A DNA stretch of 58,836 bases, from assembly GCF_024213665.1 (NCBI RefSeq), contig NZ_JANAVP010000030.1, positions 1 to 58,836 of the forward strand. Reading direction: 5' to 3'. Shown piece by piece: positions 40,565-49,804 of this stretch. The first letter of the stretch is position 1, and each line of letters starts with the position of its first letter. The notes under the pieces are model-generated. The model was not told the origin of the DNA. It searched no databases and worked only from the letters and a program-made list of their open reading frames with translations. The position numbers and the translations under genes are program-made. The DNA is from Streptomyces sp. A3M-1-3. GTDB lineage: Bacteria; Actinomycetota; Actinomycetes; Streptomycetales; Streptomycetaceae.

Positions 40565-43218
40565 GTGCGTGCCTCCTCGACGGTGTTCCCCTCGTCCTCG
40601 GTCTCGTCCTCGGTCCGTTCGGCGATCTCGGTCTCGACGTCGCGCCGACCGTCCTTGGCGCCCTGGTGGAAGCCGCCGAGGCGGCGGCGCAGTTCGTCCG
40701 CGTCGACCTTGCCGCTGCGCTCCGGGGCGGGTGCGGCGCCGGGCGAGACGACCTTGGGGGTGCGCTTGGGCAGCCCCTTGTCGGTGATGCGCTCCCGCGT
40801 GGGCGGCTGGTCGTCGTCGTGCGCGTCGGCCTGGGGGGCGTCGGTGGGTACGGGTTCGGGCTCGGCGGCCGGCGGCTTCGGTTCCGGTTCCGCCGTCGTC
40901 TCGGGGGCCCGCTCGTGAGCGGGCTCGGCGTCCGCCTCCCGGACCGTACGCTCCGCCAGGGCCACCAGCGGGTCCTGGCCGGACAGCAGCGCGGAACGGC
41001 CGGGCAGCGCATTGGAGTTGGCCTCCGCGACCGACCCCGGCAGGTGGAGCGCGGGCGCACCGGGCACGGCGGGGGTGTGCTCCGGCTCGGCCGGCGGCGT
41101 GGCCGGCAGCAGGGAGGTCGGTACGACCACGACCGCCGCTGTGCCGCCGCCCTGCTTCTGGGCGCGCAGTTCGGCGCGTACACCGTGGCGGGCGGCCAGC
41201 CGCGCCACGACGTACAGACCGAGCCCCATGATGCTCTCGGCGCCGCTTTCGGTCTCGTACGCCTGCGGGTCCGCGAGGCGCTCGTTGAGCTCCTCGATAC
41301 GGCCGACGGTCACGCCGATGCCCTCGTCCTGGACGGAGAGCATGACCTCGCCGCTCTCCAGCAGCCAGCCGGAGAGCTGCACCCTGGCGTCGGGCGGGGA
41401 GAACATTGTGGCGTTCTCCAGCAGTTCGGCGACCAGGTGGCTGATGTCGTCGGCCGCGTGGCCGGCTATCCGGGCGTGCGGCGGCAGGGACTGGATGTCG
41501 ATCCGCTCGTACCGCTCGATCTCGCTGACGGCGGCGCGCATGACGTCGACGAGCGGCACCGGACCGGGGTGGCCCTGGCCGTGTTCCGCGCCCGCGAGGA
41601 CCAGCAGGTTCTCGCTGTGGCGGCGCATGACCGTGGCGAAGTGGTCGATCTTGAAGAGCGTGGCGAGCTGGTCCGGGTCCTGTTCGCGGGCTTCGAGCTG
41701 CTCGATGACGGTGAGCTGGCGCTCGACCAGTCCGAGGGTGCGCAGCGAGAGGCTGACGGAGGTGGTGGTCAGCGTGCGGCGCTGCTGTTCGAGGCCGGTC
41801 CGCAGCTCGGCCAGCTGCTCGGTCAGCGCGGTGCGCTCGGTGGCCAGCTTCTCGTTGCGGCCGATCAGTTTCGTACGGTCCGCGTCGAGCCGTGTGGCGC
41901 GTTCGTGCAGCTGCGCGGTGTGCTCGTGGAGCGCGTTGAGCGACCGTACGACCTCGGCGAACTCGTCGTTGCGGCCGGTGAACCGGATCGGTCCCTCGGT
42001 GACGGGCGAGGCCGAGGACGCGGCCGTGGCCGAGGCCGAGGACGCGAGGCGGGCCGCGCCGAGCCGCAGGACGGCCAGCGGGCGGGTCAGCGTACGGGCG
42101 ACGGCCATGCTGACACCCAGGGCGATCAGCAGGCAGACCCCGAGGAACCCGATGCGTACCTCCAGGGAGGTGACGTCGTCGTCGCGCAGCTGCGCGAGGG
42201 CGTCGGCCCGGTCGGAGGCGAGGGCCGACTCGACGCTGCGCATACGGTCGATCCGGGCGGAGAGCGCGGAGTCCACGCGCTCCCGGTCGAGCCTGCGGTC
42301 GGCCTTGGAGAGGGTCGGCTGGTCGGTGAGGCGGTCGAGGTAGCCCTCGGCGGTCTTCACCTCGGGGCCGGTGACGGTGGAGGCGAGCGAGTCGCGGGCG
42401 TCGGGCCGCGCCGTCCGCCGGAAGTCGGCCAGGGCCGCCTGTTCGCGTACACGCGACTGCTGGGCGGCGGCGCTGAGTGCGTCCCGCTCGCCGTCCTCGG
42501 CGGAGGACTTCTCGGCGGTCTCCCAGAGTCCGGTGGCCGGGTTGTACTGCGGTACCGGGTCCTCGGCGCGGGGCACGGCCAACGCGCCGAGGGCCAGGCC
42601 CCGGGAGGCGGAGGCCTGTTCGACGGCCTGACCGAGGGGGACCAGCGCACGCGTGGCGCCGAGGGCGCCGGTGGCGCGCGGCGGCGTCTGCTCGGCCAGC
42701 TGCCCGGCGAGGGCGAGGAGTTCGCCGATCACCTCCGAGTACGCCTGGTGGGCGTCGGAGGCCGAGCCCTTGCCGGTGAGGGCCGCCGCGCGGACGGTGT
42801 CGATCCGCTCCAGGTCGCGGCGGAGGTCGCCGGGGGCGTCCGGGGTGATCTCGGCGATCTGGCGGTCCACGCGGGCCGTGCGCTCCTCGGAGACCTTCGG
42901 CCGCTTGGCGTCCGACTCGGCCCCTTCGGTGCCCTCGGCCCTGCTCCCCCGGCCTGCGGCGATGAACACGGCAACCTCGTCCCGCTCGTCGGCGAGGGAG
43001 TGCGCGAGGGTGACGGTCTGGCGGCTCTGCTGGGCGAGAGTGACCAGCCGCTGCGACTCGTTGAGTTCCGCGGAGGCGGTGACGATGGAGGGGGCGCCTG
43101 CCGCGAGGACGGTGATGCCGACGACAGCTACGGCGAGGATCAGCCGGCTGCGCACCCGTACGGTGCGATCGGCTCCCGCCACGCCATGGCCGTTACCCCG
43201 AGACCGCTTGTTCTGCAC
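40561..43218 (-). CDS. cvnA: conservon sensor histidine kinase CvnA
   Basis: A membrane sensor kinase of about 885 residues. Helix one (RLILAVAVVGITVLAAGAPS) is followed by a large extracellular nitrate/nitrite-sensor-like domain with many Arg/Asp helices, helix two (FLGVCLLIALGVSMAVARTL), a HAMP-like segment and a coiled-coil with SENLLVLAGAEH. The HATPase_c domain has VAELLENATMFSPPDARVQL, VQDEGIGVTVGRIEELNERL and IMGLGLYVVARLAARHGVRA. The C-terminal 230 residues are Pro/Glu rich and disordered. No canonical phospho-acceptor H-box is visible, as in other CvnA proteins. The start is uncertain: GTG 43218 is given, in-frame ATG 43302 is an alternative, and neither has a good ribosome binding site. 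Confidence 0.88.
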   Translation of the reverse strand: MQNKRSRGNGHGVAGADRTVRVRSRLILAVAVVGITVLAAGAPSIVTASAELNESQRLVTLAQQSRQTVTLAHSLADERDEVAVFIAAGRGSRAEGTEGAESDAKRPKVSEERTARVDRQIAEITPDAPGDLRRDLERIDTVRAAALTGKGSASDAHQAYSEVIGELLALAGQLAEQTPPRATGALGATRALVPLGQAVEQASASRGLALGALAVPRAEDPVPQYNPATGLWETAEKSSAEDGERDALSAAAQQSRVREQAALADFRRTARPDARDSLASTVTGPEVKTAEGYLDRLTDQPTLSKADRRLDRERVDSALSARIDRMRSVESALASDRADALAQLRDDDVTSLEVRIGFLGVCLLIALGVSMAVARTLTRPLAVLRLGAARLASSASATAASSASPVTEGPIRFTGRNDEFAEVVRSLNALHEHTAQLHERATRLDADRTKLIGRNEKLATERTALTEQLAELRTGLEQQRRTLTTTSVSLSLRTLGLVERQLTVIEQLEAREQDPDQLATLFKIDHFATVMRRHSENLLVLAGAEHGQGHPGPVPLVDVMRAAVSEIERYERIDIQSLPPHARIAGHAADDISHLVAELLENATMFSPPDARVQLSGWLLESGEVMLSVQDEGIGVTVGRIEELNERLADPQAYETESGAESIMGLGLYVVARLAARHGVRAELRAQKQGGGTAAVVVVPTSLLPATPPAEPEHTPAVPGAPALHLPGSVAEANSNALPGRSALLSGQDPLVALAERTVREADAEPAHERAPETTAEPEPKPPAAEPEPVPTDAPQADAHDDDQPPTRERITDKGLPKRTPKVVSPGAAPAPERSGKVDADELRRRLGGFHQGAKDGRRDVETEIAERTEDETEDEGNTVEEART

Positions 43219-43594
43219 CGGTGCTCGCAATCTTGAGTCGTCATACTCGTGAGGCCGAGGTGACGGCCGGTCAACAAGTAAGCGCCCCCACCCCTCGTAC
43301 ATCCTCGGTACGGCTTCCGACCATTCCAGTGTGTTTGGGAGGGGGGCGAGCATCGCCCGCCTGGCCACCCGAACGAGTGAACATCACTCAGGAGTTGGCA
43401 GACAACTCGGCCCCTGTCGCATCGAGGGGCCGATTCGGCGCGCCGGTTGAAACTTCGCGGCGGGCTTTGGCAGGATGCGCGCCCACAGCTTCCCGGAGCG
43501 GTCGATTCCGTCCGAATGCGGGCCTGACCTGCTGGTATGGGCCAATTGACCTTGGTTCGGCCGAGGTCGTGAAGAGCTCGTGCAGACTTACCGT

Positions 43595-44377
43595 ATGCGC
43601 ATCGAACTCGCCTCGGTCCCCGGCGACCCCGCACGCCCCAACGAGGACTGGATCTCAGCGGCCCTACCAGCCTCGGGCCGGGGTGGAGTGCTGGTGGCGC
43701 TGGACGGTGTCACGCCTCCACGGAACGACGACGGCTGTGTACACGATGTGCCCTGGTTCACCGCGCGGCTCGGTGGCGCACTGGTCGAACTGTCCGGTTC
43801 ACGGCGGGATATGACCTTGCGGGAGATCCTCGCGGAAGCAATCAGGCGCACCGCCGAAGCACACCGCGGCACCTGTGACCTTTCTCACGTACGTACGCCT
43901 CAGGCAACGGTCGTCGTGGCGCGCTGGGACGACGAGCAGGTCGAGCATCTCGTCCTCTGCGACTCCGTACTGCTGCTGGAGGCGCCGGACGGCCGGGTGA
44001 CCGCGGTCGCGGACGACCGGCTGAGCCGCGTTCCGCGGGAGACCCGCCGCTCTCTGGCGGCGATCGACGCCCTGCGCAACGCCGAGGGCGGCTTCTTCAC
44101 GGCGGCCGCGGACCCCGCGGTGGCGGAGCGCGCGGTGACCGGTGTGTCGCCGCGCGCGGAGGTACGTACGGTCGCGGCGCTGACCGACGGGGCCAGCTGC
44201 TGGGCGGACGTCTTCGGGGAGGGCGACTGGGCGGACTGCCTGGCCGTCCTGCGCAAGGAGGGGCCGGCCGGGCTGATCGGCCGGGTGCGGGCGCTGGAGG
44301 AGGCGGACGCGGAGCTGAATTCGTTCGAGCGCTGGAAGCTCCACGACGACGCGTCGGTGGTGTACGCGGAGCTGTAA
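43595..44377 (+). CDS. PP2C-like protein phosphatase domain protein
   Basis: A 260-residue protein with a reduced PP2C fold. MRIELASVPGDPARPNEDWI begins the domain, GGVLVALDGVTPPRNDDGCV has the metal Asp, RTPQATVVVARWDDEQVEHL and VLCDSVLLLEAPDGRVTAV form the central sheet, AALTDGASCWAD supplies the second DG motif and the C-terminus WKLHDDASVVYAEL the last Asp. Members are widespread in Streptomyces, function unknown; activity as Ser/Thr phosphatase is possible. The start may instead be GTG 43580. Divergent from cvnA and convergent with the MarR gene. Confidence 0.8.
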   Translation: MRIELASVPGDPARPNEDWISAALPASGRGGVLVALDGVTPPRNDDGCVHDVPWFTARLGGALVELSGSRRDMTLREILAEAIRRTAEAHRGTCDLSHVRTPQATVVVARWDDEQVEHLVLCDSVLLLEAPDGRVTAVADDRLSRVPRETRRSLAAIDALRNAEGGFFTAAADPAVAERAVTGVSPRAEVRTVAALTDGASCWADVFGEGDWADCLAVLRKEGPAGLIGRVRALEEADAELNSFERWKLHDDASVVYAEL

Positions 44378-44397
44378 CCAGGCGCGGCCTGGCTCGG

Positions 44398-44853
44398 TCA
44401 TGCCTCGGCGCGCTTGTTGAGCTGATGCAACAGCCGGGCCAGTTCCGCGACCTCGCCGCGGTCCCAGCCGGCCAGCTTGCGCATGTACCGGCTGCGCCGC
44501 GCGTCCCGTACCCGAAGGAAGCGCGCACGGCCCTCGTCGGTCAGCCGGACGAGGAAGGCCCGCCCGTCGGCCGGGTCCTGCTCGCGCGTCACCAGGCCGA
44601 GGCCCTCCAGCGCCCGCAGCTGCCTGCTCATGGTCGCCTTGCCGACACCGAAGTAGGCGGCGAGTTCGGTGGCCCGCTGCCGGCCGGTCTCCTCCAGGCG
44701 TACGAGCAGGCCGTACGCGGCGGGCTCCAGCTCGGGATGGACCTCACGGGCCATCTCGCCCGAGGAGGCGCGGGCGCGCCGGAGGAAGACAGACAGCTCC
44801 CGCTCCAGAGCGAGGAACTCCTGGTCTCCGGTCCCTTGCACAGCTGCTCCCAT
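44398..44853 (-). CDS. MarR-family regulator
   Basis: A 151-residue MarR protein. The winged helix-turn-helix is RATELAAYFGVGKATMSRQL, RALEGLGLVTREQDPADGRA, then FLVRLTDEGRARFLRVRDAR, with dimer helices at both ends (EFLALERELSVFLRRARASS). ATG 44853 is given; the GTG at 44841, which has GGGAGC five bases upstream, is an equally good start and would shorten the protein by four residues. The effector is unknown. It stands alone, convergent with the PP2C-like gene. Confidence 0.85.
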   Translation of the reverse strand: MGAAVQGTGDQEFLALERELSVFLRRARASSGEMAREVHPELEPAAYGLLVRLEETGRQRATELAAYFGVGKATMSRQLRALEGLGLVTREQDPADGRAFLVRLTDEGRARFLRVRDARRSRYMRKLAGWDRGEVAELARLLHQLNKRAEA

Positions 44854-44939
44854 TTCCTTGCGTTTGCCCGACGGCACAGTATTTCGCAGGCGCGGGCGGG
44901 GTGCTGCGGCGTGGCGCCGCGCCGCCCGGCGCTGAGCCC

Positions 44940-45033
44940 GGCCCGGCTCGGCGGCCGACAGGCCGGTGAGGGGCGGGGGGCGCGGTCACCTGGGGATGGG
45001 CGCCGGCCCGGCTCGGCGGCCGACAGGCCGGTG
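44940..45033. repeat. pair of 29-bp direct repeats
   Basis: The 29-bp sequence at 44940-44968 (GGCCCGGCTCGGCGGCCGAC and nine more bases) recurs exactly at 45005-45033, a period of 65 bp. Confidence 0.8.
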
Positions 45034-45146
45034 GGTGAGGGCGGGTTGAGCTGATCGGGGGAGCGCATGCTTCGGGAAGGGGGCGGGGCCCGTGGACCCT
45101 TCATCCCGCGACGGTCCGCGCCCGGCCGCAGGCCGGTGAGCGGCTC

Positions 45147-45259
45147 GGGGGCGCGGCCACTGCGGGACGAGCCCGGCCCCGGCTCAGCGGCCACCGGGTG
45201 GTCGGTGGCCGGGGGCGCGGCCACTGCGGGACGAGCCCGGCCCCGGCTCAGCGGCCACC
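45147..45259. repeat. pair of 49-bp direct repeats
   Basis: The 49 bp at 45147-45195 recur without a mismatch at 45211-45259, a period of 64 bp. The repeat contains GGCCACTGCGGGACGAGCCC and ends GGCTCAGCGGCCACC. Confidence 0.85.
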
Positions 45260-45493
45260 AGCCGGCGGCCACTGAGCCCAAGCCCGGCCGCCCGGGCAGC
45301 TGATGTGCCCGGCCCCGCTCCCCGGGGCCGCCCGACGTACATCCGCAGTAGCGGGACGCGGCTGCCTGTCAGGGTGGAGCGAAGCGGAATCGCGCAGCGA
45401 CGCGACGTAGGAGCGCCCTAATGGGCAGTGAAGCGGGGGCATCGCCAGACTCTCAAGCCGGGCGGCACCGGGTTACCCCGAACCACGCCCCCC

Positions 45494-47890
45494 TCACGCC
45501 GCCGCCGCGACCTCCACCTCCGATGGGGACAGGGCCAGGTCCAGGACCTGGCGGACGTCCGTTACCGGGTGGACCTCCAGGCGGTCCAGGATCTCGGCCG
45601 GCACATCGTCCAAGTCCGGCTCGTTCCGCTTCGGGATCACGACCGTCGTGATCCCCGCCCGGTGCGCGGCCAGCAGCTTCTGCTTCAGGCCGCCGATCGG
45701 CAGGACCCGGCCCGTCAGCGACACCTCACCGGTCATCGCCACATCCGTCCGCACCTGGCGGCCGGACAGCAGCGACGCCAACGCCGTCGTCATCGTGATG
45801 CCCGCGCTCGGCCCGTCCTTCGGGACCGCACCCGCCGGGAAGTGGATGTGCACGCCCCGGTCCTTGAGGTCGGCGACCGGCAGTTCCAGCTCCGCTCCCC
45901 GCGAGCGCAGGAACGACAGCGCGATCTGCGCCGACTCCTTCATCACGTCACCGAGCTGACCGGTGAGCGTCAGACCGGCGGCGCCCGTCTCCGGGTCCGC
46001 CAGCGACGCCTCGACGAAGAGGACGTCCCCGCCCGCGCCGGTCACGGCGAGTCCGGTGGCCACGCCGGGCACCGCCGTGCGGCGCTCCGCCGGGTCCTGC
46101 GCCGACTCCGGCACATGGTGCGGACGGCCGATCAGCTTGCGCAACTGCTCCGCACCGATCGTGAACGGCAGCTCCCGCTCACCCAGTTCGTGCTGGGCCG
46201 CCACCTTCCGCAGCAGCCTGGCAACGGCGCGCTCCAGGTTCCGTACACCCGCCTCCCGGGTGTACTCGCCGGCCAGCTTCCGCAGGGCGGAGTCCTCCAG
46301 CACGATCTCGCCCGGCTCCAGACCCGCGCGCTCCAGCTGCCTCGGCAGCAGGTGGTCGCGGGCGATGACGACCTTCTCGTCCTCCGTGTAGCCGTCCAGC
46401 CGGACCAGTTCCATCCGGTCGAGCAGCGCCTCCGGAATCGCCTCCAGGACGTTCGCCGTGGCCAGGAAGACGACATCGCTCAGGTCGAGTTCGACCTCCA
46501 GGTAGTGGTCCCGGAAGGTGTGGTTCTGCGCCGGGTCCAGGACCTCCAGCAGCGCCGCCGCCGGATCGCCGCGGAAGTCCGAGCCGACCTTGTCGATCTC
46601 GTCGAGCAGGACGACCGGGTTCATCGAACCGGCCTCCTTGATGGCGCGGACGATACGACCGGGCAGCGCACCGACGTACGTACGCCGGTGACCGCGGATC
46701 TCCGCCTCGTCGCGGACTCCGCCCAGCGCCACCCGTACGAACTTGCGCCCCATCGCGTGCGCCACCGACTCACCCAGCGACGTCTTGCCGACGCCCGGCG
46801 GGCCCACGAGCGCGAGCACCGCGCCGCCGCGCCGGCCGCCGACCACGCCCAGCCCGCGGTCGGCACGCCGCTTGCGCACCGCCAGGTACTCGGTGATCCG
46901 CTCCTTCACGTCCTGCAGGCCCGCGTGCTCGGCGTCCAGGATCGCCTTGGCGCTCTGAATGTCGTACTCGTCCTCCGTCCGCTCGTTCCAGGGGAGTTCG
47001 AGGACGGTGTCGAGCCATGTGCGGATCCAGCTGCCCTCCGGGCTCTGGTCGCTGGACCGCTCCAGCTTCTCGACCTCCTTGAGCGCGGCCTCGCGGACCT
47101 TCTCGGGCAGGTCCGCGGCCTCGACGCGAGCCCGGTAGTCGTCGGTCTCGTCCTCCGGGTCGCCGTTCAGCTCGGCGAGTTCCTTGCGTACGGCCTCCAG
47201 CTGCCTGCGCAGCAGGAACTCACGCTGCTGCTTGTCCACGCCGTCCTGCACGTCCTTGGCGATGGACTCCGCGACGTCCTGCTCGGCGAGGTGCTCGCCG
47301 AGCCACTTGACCGCGACCTTGAGCCGGGCCACCGGGTCGGCGGTCTCCAGCAGTTCGACCTTCTGGTCCAACGTCAGGAAGGGCGAGTAGCCGGAGTTGT
47401 CGGCGAGGGCGGAGACCCCGTCGATCTGCTGGACGCGGTCCACGACCTGCCACGCGCCACGCTTCTTCAGCCAGCTGGTGGCGAGTGCCTTGTACTCCTT
47501 GACGAGTTCTGCGACCGAGCCGGGCAGCGGATCGGGGACGGTCTCGTCCACCGGGGCGCCCTCGACCCACAGGGCCGCGCCGGGACCGGTCGTTCCCGCC
47601 CCGATCTTCACCCGGCTGCGGCCCCGGATGAGGGCCCCGGGGTCGCCGTCGGAGAGCCGGCCGACCTGCTCGACGGTGCCGAGCACACCGGTCGCGGCGT
47701 ACGTCCCGTCGACGCGCGGCACGAGCAGCACCTTGGGTTTGCCGCCCGCGCGGGCCGCGGCTTGCGCGGCCTCGACCGCGGCCCGTACGTCGTTGTCGGA
47801 GAGGTCGAGGGGCACCACCATGCCGGGCAGCACGACCTCGTCGTCGAGCGGCAGCACGGGGAGAGTGAGTGATGCGGACGTCGAAGCCAT
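45494..47890 (-). CDS. lon: ATP-dependent protease Lon
   Basis: A 798-residue LonA protease. The N-terminal substrate domain starts MASTSASLTLPVLPLDDEVV. The AAA+ module has Walker A ALVGPPGVGKTSLGESVAHA, Walker B PVVLLDEIDKVG and the sensor region VVFLATANVLEAIPEALLDR. The C-terminal protease has catalytic Ser in AVPKDGPSAGITMTTALAS and catalytic Lys in LPIGGLKQKLLAAHRAGI. Lon degrades misfolded and regulatory proteins in the cytoplasm. The start is ATG 47890 (GGGAAG upstream); longer frames are shadows. A HAIR operator lies 22 bp upstream, so HspR repression and heat induction are expected. Confidence 0.97.
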   Translation of the reverse strand: MASTSASLTLPVLPLDDEVVLPGMVVPLDLSDNDVRAAVEAAQAAARAGGKPKVLLVPRVDGTYAATGVLGTVEQVGRLSDGDPGALIRGRSRVKIGAGTTGPGAALWVEGAPVDETVPDPLPGSVAELVKEYKALATSWLKKRGAWQVVDRVQQIDGVSALADNSGYSPFLTLDQKVELLETADPVARLKVAVKWLGEHLAEQDVAESIAKDVQDGVDKQQREFLLRRQLEAVRKELAELNGDPEDETDDYRARVEAADLPEKVREAALKEVEKLERSSDQSPEGSWIRTWLDTVLELPWNERTEDEYDIQSAKAILDAEHAGLQDVKERITEYLAVRKRRADRGLGVVGGRRGGAVLALVGPPGVGKTSLGESVAHAMGRKFVRVALGGVRDEAEIRGHRRTYVGALPGRIVRAIKEAGSMNPVVLLDEIDKVGSDFRGDPAAALLEVLDPAQNHTFRDHYLEVELDLSDVVFLATANVLEAIPEALLDRMELVRLDGYTEDEKVVIARDHLLPRQLERAGLEPGEIVLEDSALRKLAGEYTREAGVRNLERAVARLLRKVAAQHELGERELPFTIGAEQLRKLIGRPHHVPESAQDPAERRTAVPGVATGLAVTGAGGDVLFVEASLADPETGAAGLTLTGQLGDVMKESAQIALSFLRSRGAELELPVADLKDRGVHIHFPAGAVPKDGPSAGITMTTALASLLSGRQVRTDVAMTGEVSLTGRVLPIGGLKQKLLAAHRAGITTVVIPKRNEPDLDDVPAEILDRLEVHPVTDVRQVLDLALSPSEVEVAAAA

Positions 47891-47911
47891 GATCTTCCCT
47901 TCGGCAGCGAA

Positions 47912-47932
47912 GTTGAGCTGTACGGACTCAAT
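47912..47932. promoter_or_regulatory. HAIR operator (HspR binding site) of lon
   Basis: GTTGAGCTGTACGGACTCAA and the next T fit the HspR box CTTGAGT-N7-ACTCAAG with 11 of 14 defined positions, in the correct 21-bp layout and directly upstream of lon. HspR control of lon is established in Streptomyces. Confidence 0.82.
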
Positions 47933-48037
47933 GCTTCGGCGCTCCGGGATGTTCCCCCACCGGCGTTCGCTCTGAGCGATCGCTCTGCGCGCCCGCTCTC
48001 TCCCGTACGAACGCGCGATCCGGCATGCTCGGCAGGC

Positions 48038-48462
48038 ATGAGACCGACCGGGTGGACGACGAGCGGGCTGCCGGCGGCCGCCCTGCTGCTGGCGGGCTGC
48101 ACCGCGGGCGGCGGCGCGGAGCCGAGCCATGCGCCGGACCGGAGGACGGCCTCGTCCCCCGCACCGGAGTCGACGCCCCCGGCAACCGCCACCCCGTCCG
48201 CCACCCCGTCCGACCCCGCGCCCACCGGCCGGGACGAGCGACTGGTCACGGTGACGGTAACCGGCGGCATCGCCGGACGGCACGACAGCGGCTGGTCAAC
48301 GGCGACGGCACGTACACCACACGGACCGGAAGCAAGACCGGCGCACCGGGCAGGCTGACGCCCCCCGAACTCGCCTGGCTCCGTAAGGCCCTGGAGGAGG
48401 CGGACTTTCCGCACCTGCCGCGCGTCTCGATGGGCGAGCCGGTGCCCGCCGCCTTCATCTAC
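48038..48462 (+). pseudogene. lipoprotein, frameshifted and truncated
   Basis: ATG 48038 opens a lipoprotein: MRPTGWTTSGLPAAALLLAG, then CTAGGGAEPS (lipobox LLAGC), a Ser/Pro/Thr linker and RLVTVTVTGGIAGRHD. Near 48290 the frame shifts; the logical continuation RLVNGDGTYTTRTGSKTGAP and LTPPELAWLRKALEEADFPH, then LPRV, is read in another frame. The protein breaks off at AAFIYAIRL, where the ABC-partner relic starts. Related Streptomyces lipoproteins continue for further strands. Divergent from lon. Non-functional unless the sequence has an error. Confidence 0.6.
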
Positions 48463-49080
48463 GCCATCCGGCTCGCGTACGCAGCCCGCCGCCGGGCCAC
48501 CGCGCTGCTGCCCCTGGCGGTCGCCACCGCCGCGGCCATCGCCATCGCGCAGACGGGCGACGGCATGTGGCGCATGGACCCGGCGCTGAACCGACAGGTC
48601 TGCGACGACTCCACCCCGCAGGTCTGCGTCAACAGCACCAACGCCAAGTTGCTGCCCCAGGTCTCCCGGGCTCTGTCCGGCGTCACCGGCCGACTGAAGG
48701 GGGTGGAGGGCGTTCCGGTCCGGTTCGAGGACGTTGCCGGCGAACCGCGCGCGGACGAGGTCCAGTTGCCCATGCTGGAGCCCCTCGGGCAGTCCGTGCT
48801 GCGCGGGCGGCTGACCGACCTCCAGCAGTACGCCTGGGAAGCCGCCGCCGCACTGACCTGGCGGGACTGCGACGGGGCCGGAGCCGAGCGGCTGAGAGAA
48901 CTCGACACGGCAGTACAGGACTGGCTCGCACCGCCGCCGCACGGGTACTTCGAACCGTTCGGCCCACCCAAGCAGCTGCCACGCCTCAAGGCCATGGGCG
49001 ACGAGGAACGCCGCGCCTGGCTCAGCCGCTACTTCGCCACCCGTGGCGACTGCGACCCGCGGAAGGTGCCGTCTCTGTGA
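48463..49080 (+). pseudogene. ABC-transporter-associated membrane protein, N-terminally truncated
   Basis: Beginning without a start codon at the junction with the lipoprotein relic, the frame reads LAYAARRRATALLPLAVATA (one membrane helix), then DGMWRMDPALNRQVCDDSTP and QVCVNSTNAKLLPQVSRALS, and ends RRAWLSRYFATRGDCDPRKV. It resembles the extracytoplasmic C-terminal half of large membrane proteins that accompany Streptomyces ABC transporters; their N-terminal helices are missing. The stop overlaps the start of another membrane protein gene (GTGA). The in-frame ATG at 48430 could express a hybrid with the lipoprotein tail. Parent function not known. Confidence 0.5.
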
Positions 49081-49712
49081 GCGTCAACCCGCTGATGCTG
49101 TACGCCCGTTCGCGCCGGCTCCCGCTGACCCTCGGCGCCCTCGCCGCCATCTCGGCGTCCGCCGCCTGGGCCGCGTACGGGTTCCAGGACGGGCTGCACT
49201 TCGACCACGCCGCTCGCTTCCTGGTCCTCACGCCGGCCCCGCTGCTCGCCTCCGCCGCCGTCGGCGTCAGCCTCTACACGCACGCCGAGGAGCTGGACCC
49301 CACGGCAGGCCGCCCCTGGTGGCCCCGGCGGCTGGTGCACCTGCTGGCGCTGACCGCCCTGGCGGTCGGGCTCCTCGCCCTCGCGGTCGGACTCCTCGCC
49401 CACGCCGCCCCCGGACACCCGGAGCAGTTCGGGGCACCGGCCGTCGCGCGCAATGTGCTGGGCGCCTGTGGAGTCACAGCGGGCGCTGCGGCGGTGCTGG
49501 GGGCGCGGCTGAGCTGGCTGCCCATGGCGGTCTACGCGGGCGCGGTCCATCTGGCGGCGCCGCGTACCCCGGGCGGGTTCGCCGCCGTATGGGCCTGGTG
49601 GACGCAACCGGGGCCCCAGGCCGCGGCCTGGGGCGTTGCTGCCGCCGCGTTCCTGTGCGGCGGGGCGCTCTACGTGTGGCGCGGGGCGCGCGCCGAGGGG
49701 TCGTGGACCTGA
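49077..49712 (+). CDS. membrane protein, partner of an ABC-type system
   Basis: A 211-residue protein with five to six membrane helices (RLPLTLGALAAISASAAWAA, LVLTPAPLLASAAVGVSLYT, LVHLLALTALAVGLLALAVG, LLAHAAP, ARNVLGACGVTAGAAAVLGA and AAWGVAAAAFLCGGALYVWR). A duplicated LALTALAVGLLALAVGLL segment is encoded by a near-perfect DNA repeat at about 49358-49400. GTG at 49077 overlaps the previous stop. The layout fits permease-like proteins in a lost ABC operon. No ATPase gene is nearby. Function unknown; apparently intact itself. Confidence 0.6.
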   Translation: MSVNPLMLYARSRRLPLTLGALAAISASAAWAAYGFQDGLHFDHAARFLVLTPAPLLASAAVGVSLYTHAEELDPTAGRPWWPRRLVHLLALTALAVGLLALAVGLLAHAAPGHPEQFGAPAVARNVLGACGVTAGAAAVLGARLSWLPMAVYAGAVHLAAPRTPGGFAAVWAWWTQPGPQAAAWGVAAAAFLCGGALYVWRGARAEGSWT

Positions 49713-49804
49713 CCCGTGGGGTCGTTTTCGCGTGGCTTCGCCGGACGGCTTTTGCGAGGATGTGCGGACATCCGCAGGCCGAACCGTCACCTGGAGGAAC
49801 CGCC

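Larger units (their letters stand above)
44854..45493. other. 640-bp non-coding, repeat-rich stretch
   Basis: No supported gene between the MarR start and the lon stop. The stretch is extremely GC rich, with two families of direct repeats (listed separately) and several potential hairpins such as CCCCGGGGC-type elements near 45315-45335. A short frame at 45421 has no recognisable product. Confidence 0.6.

Noticed and set aside
40666..43236. 856-codon open frame antisense to cvnA
   Set aside because: Shadow frame of a GC-rich gene.
45428..47872. 814-codon open frame antisense to lon
   Set aside because: Shadow frame; no domain, no ribosome binding site, fully inside lon.
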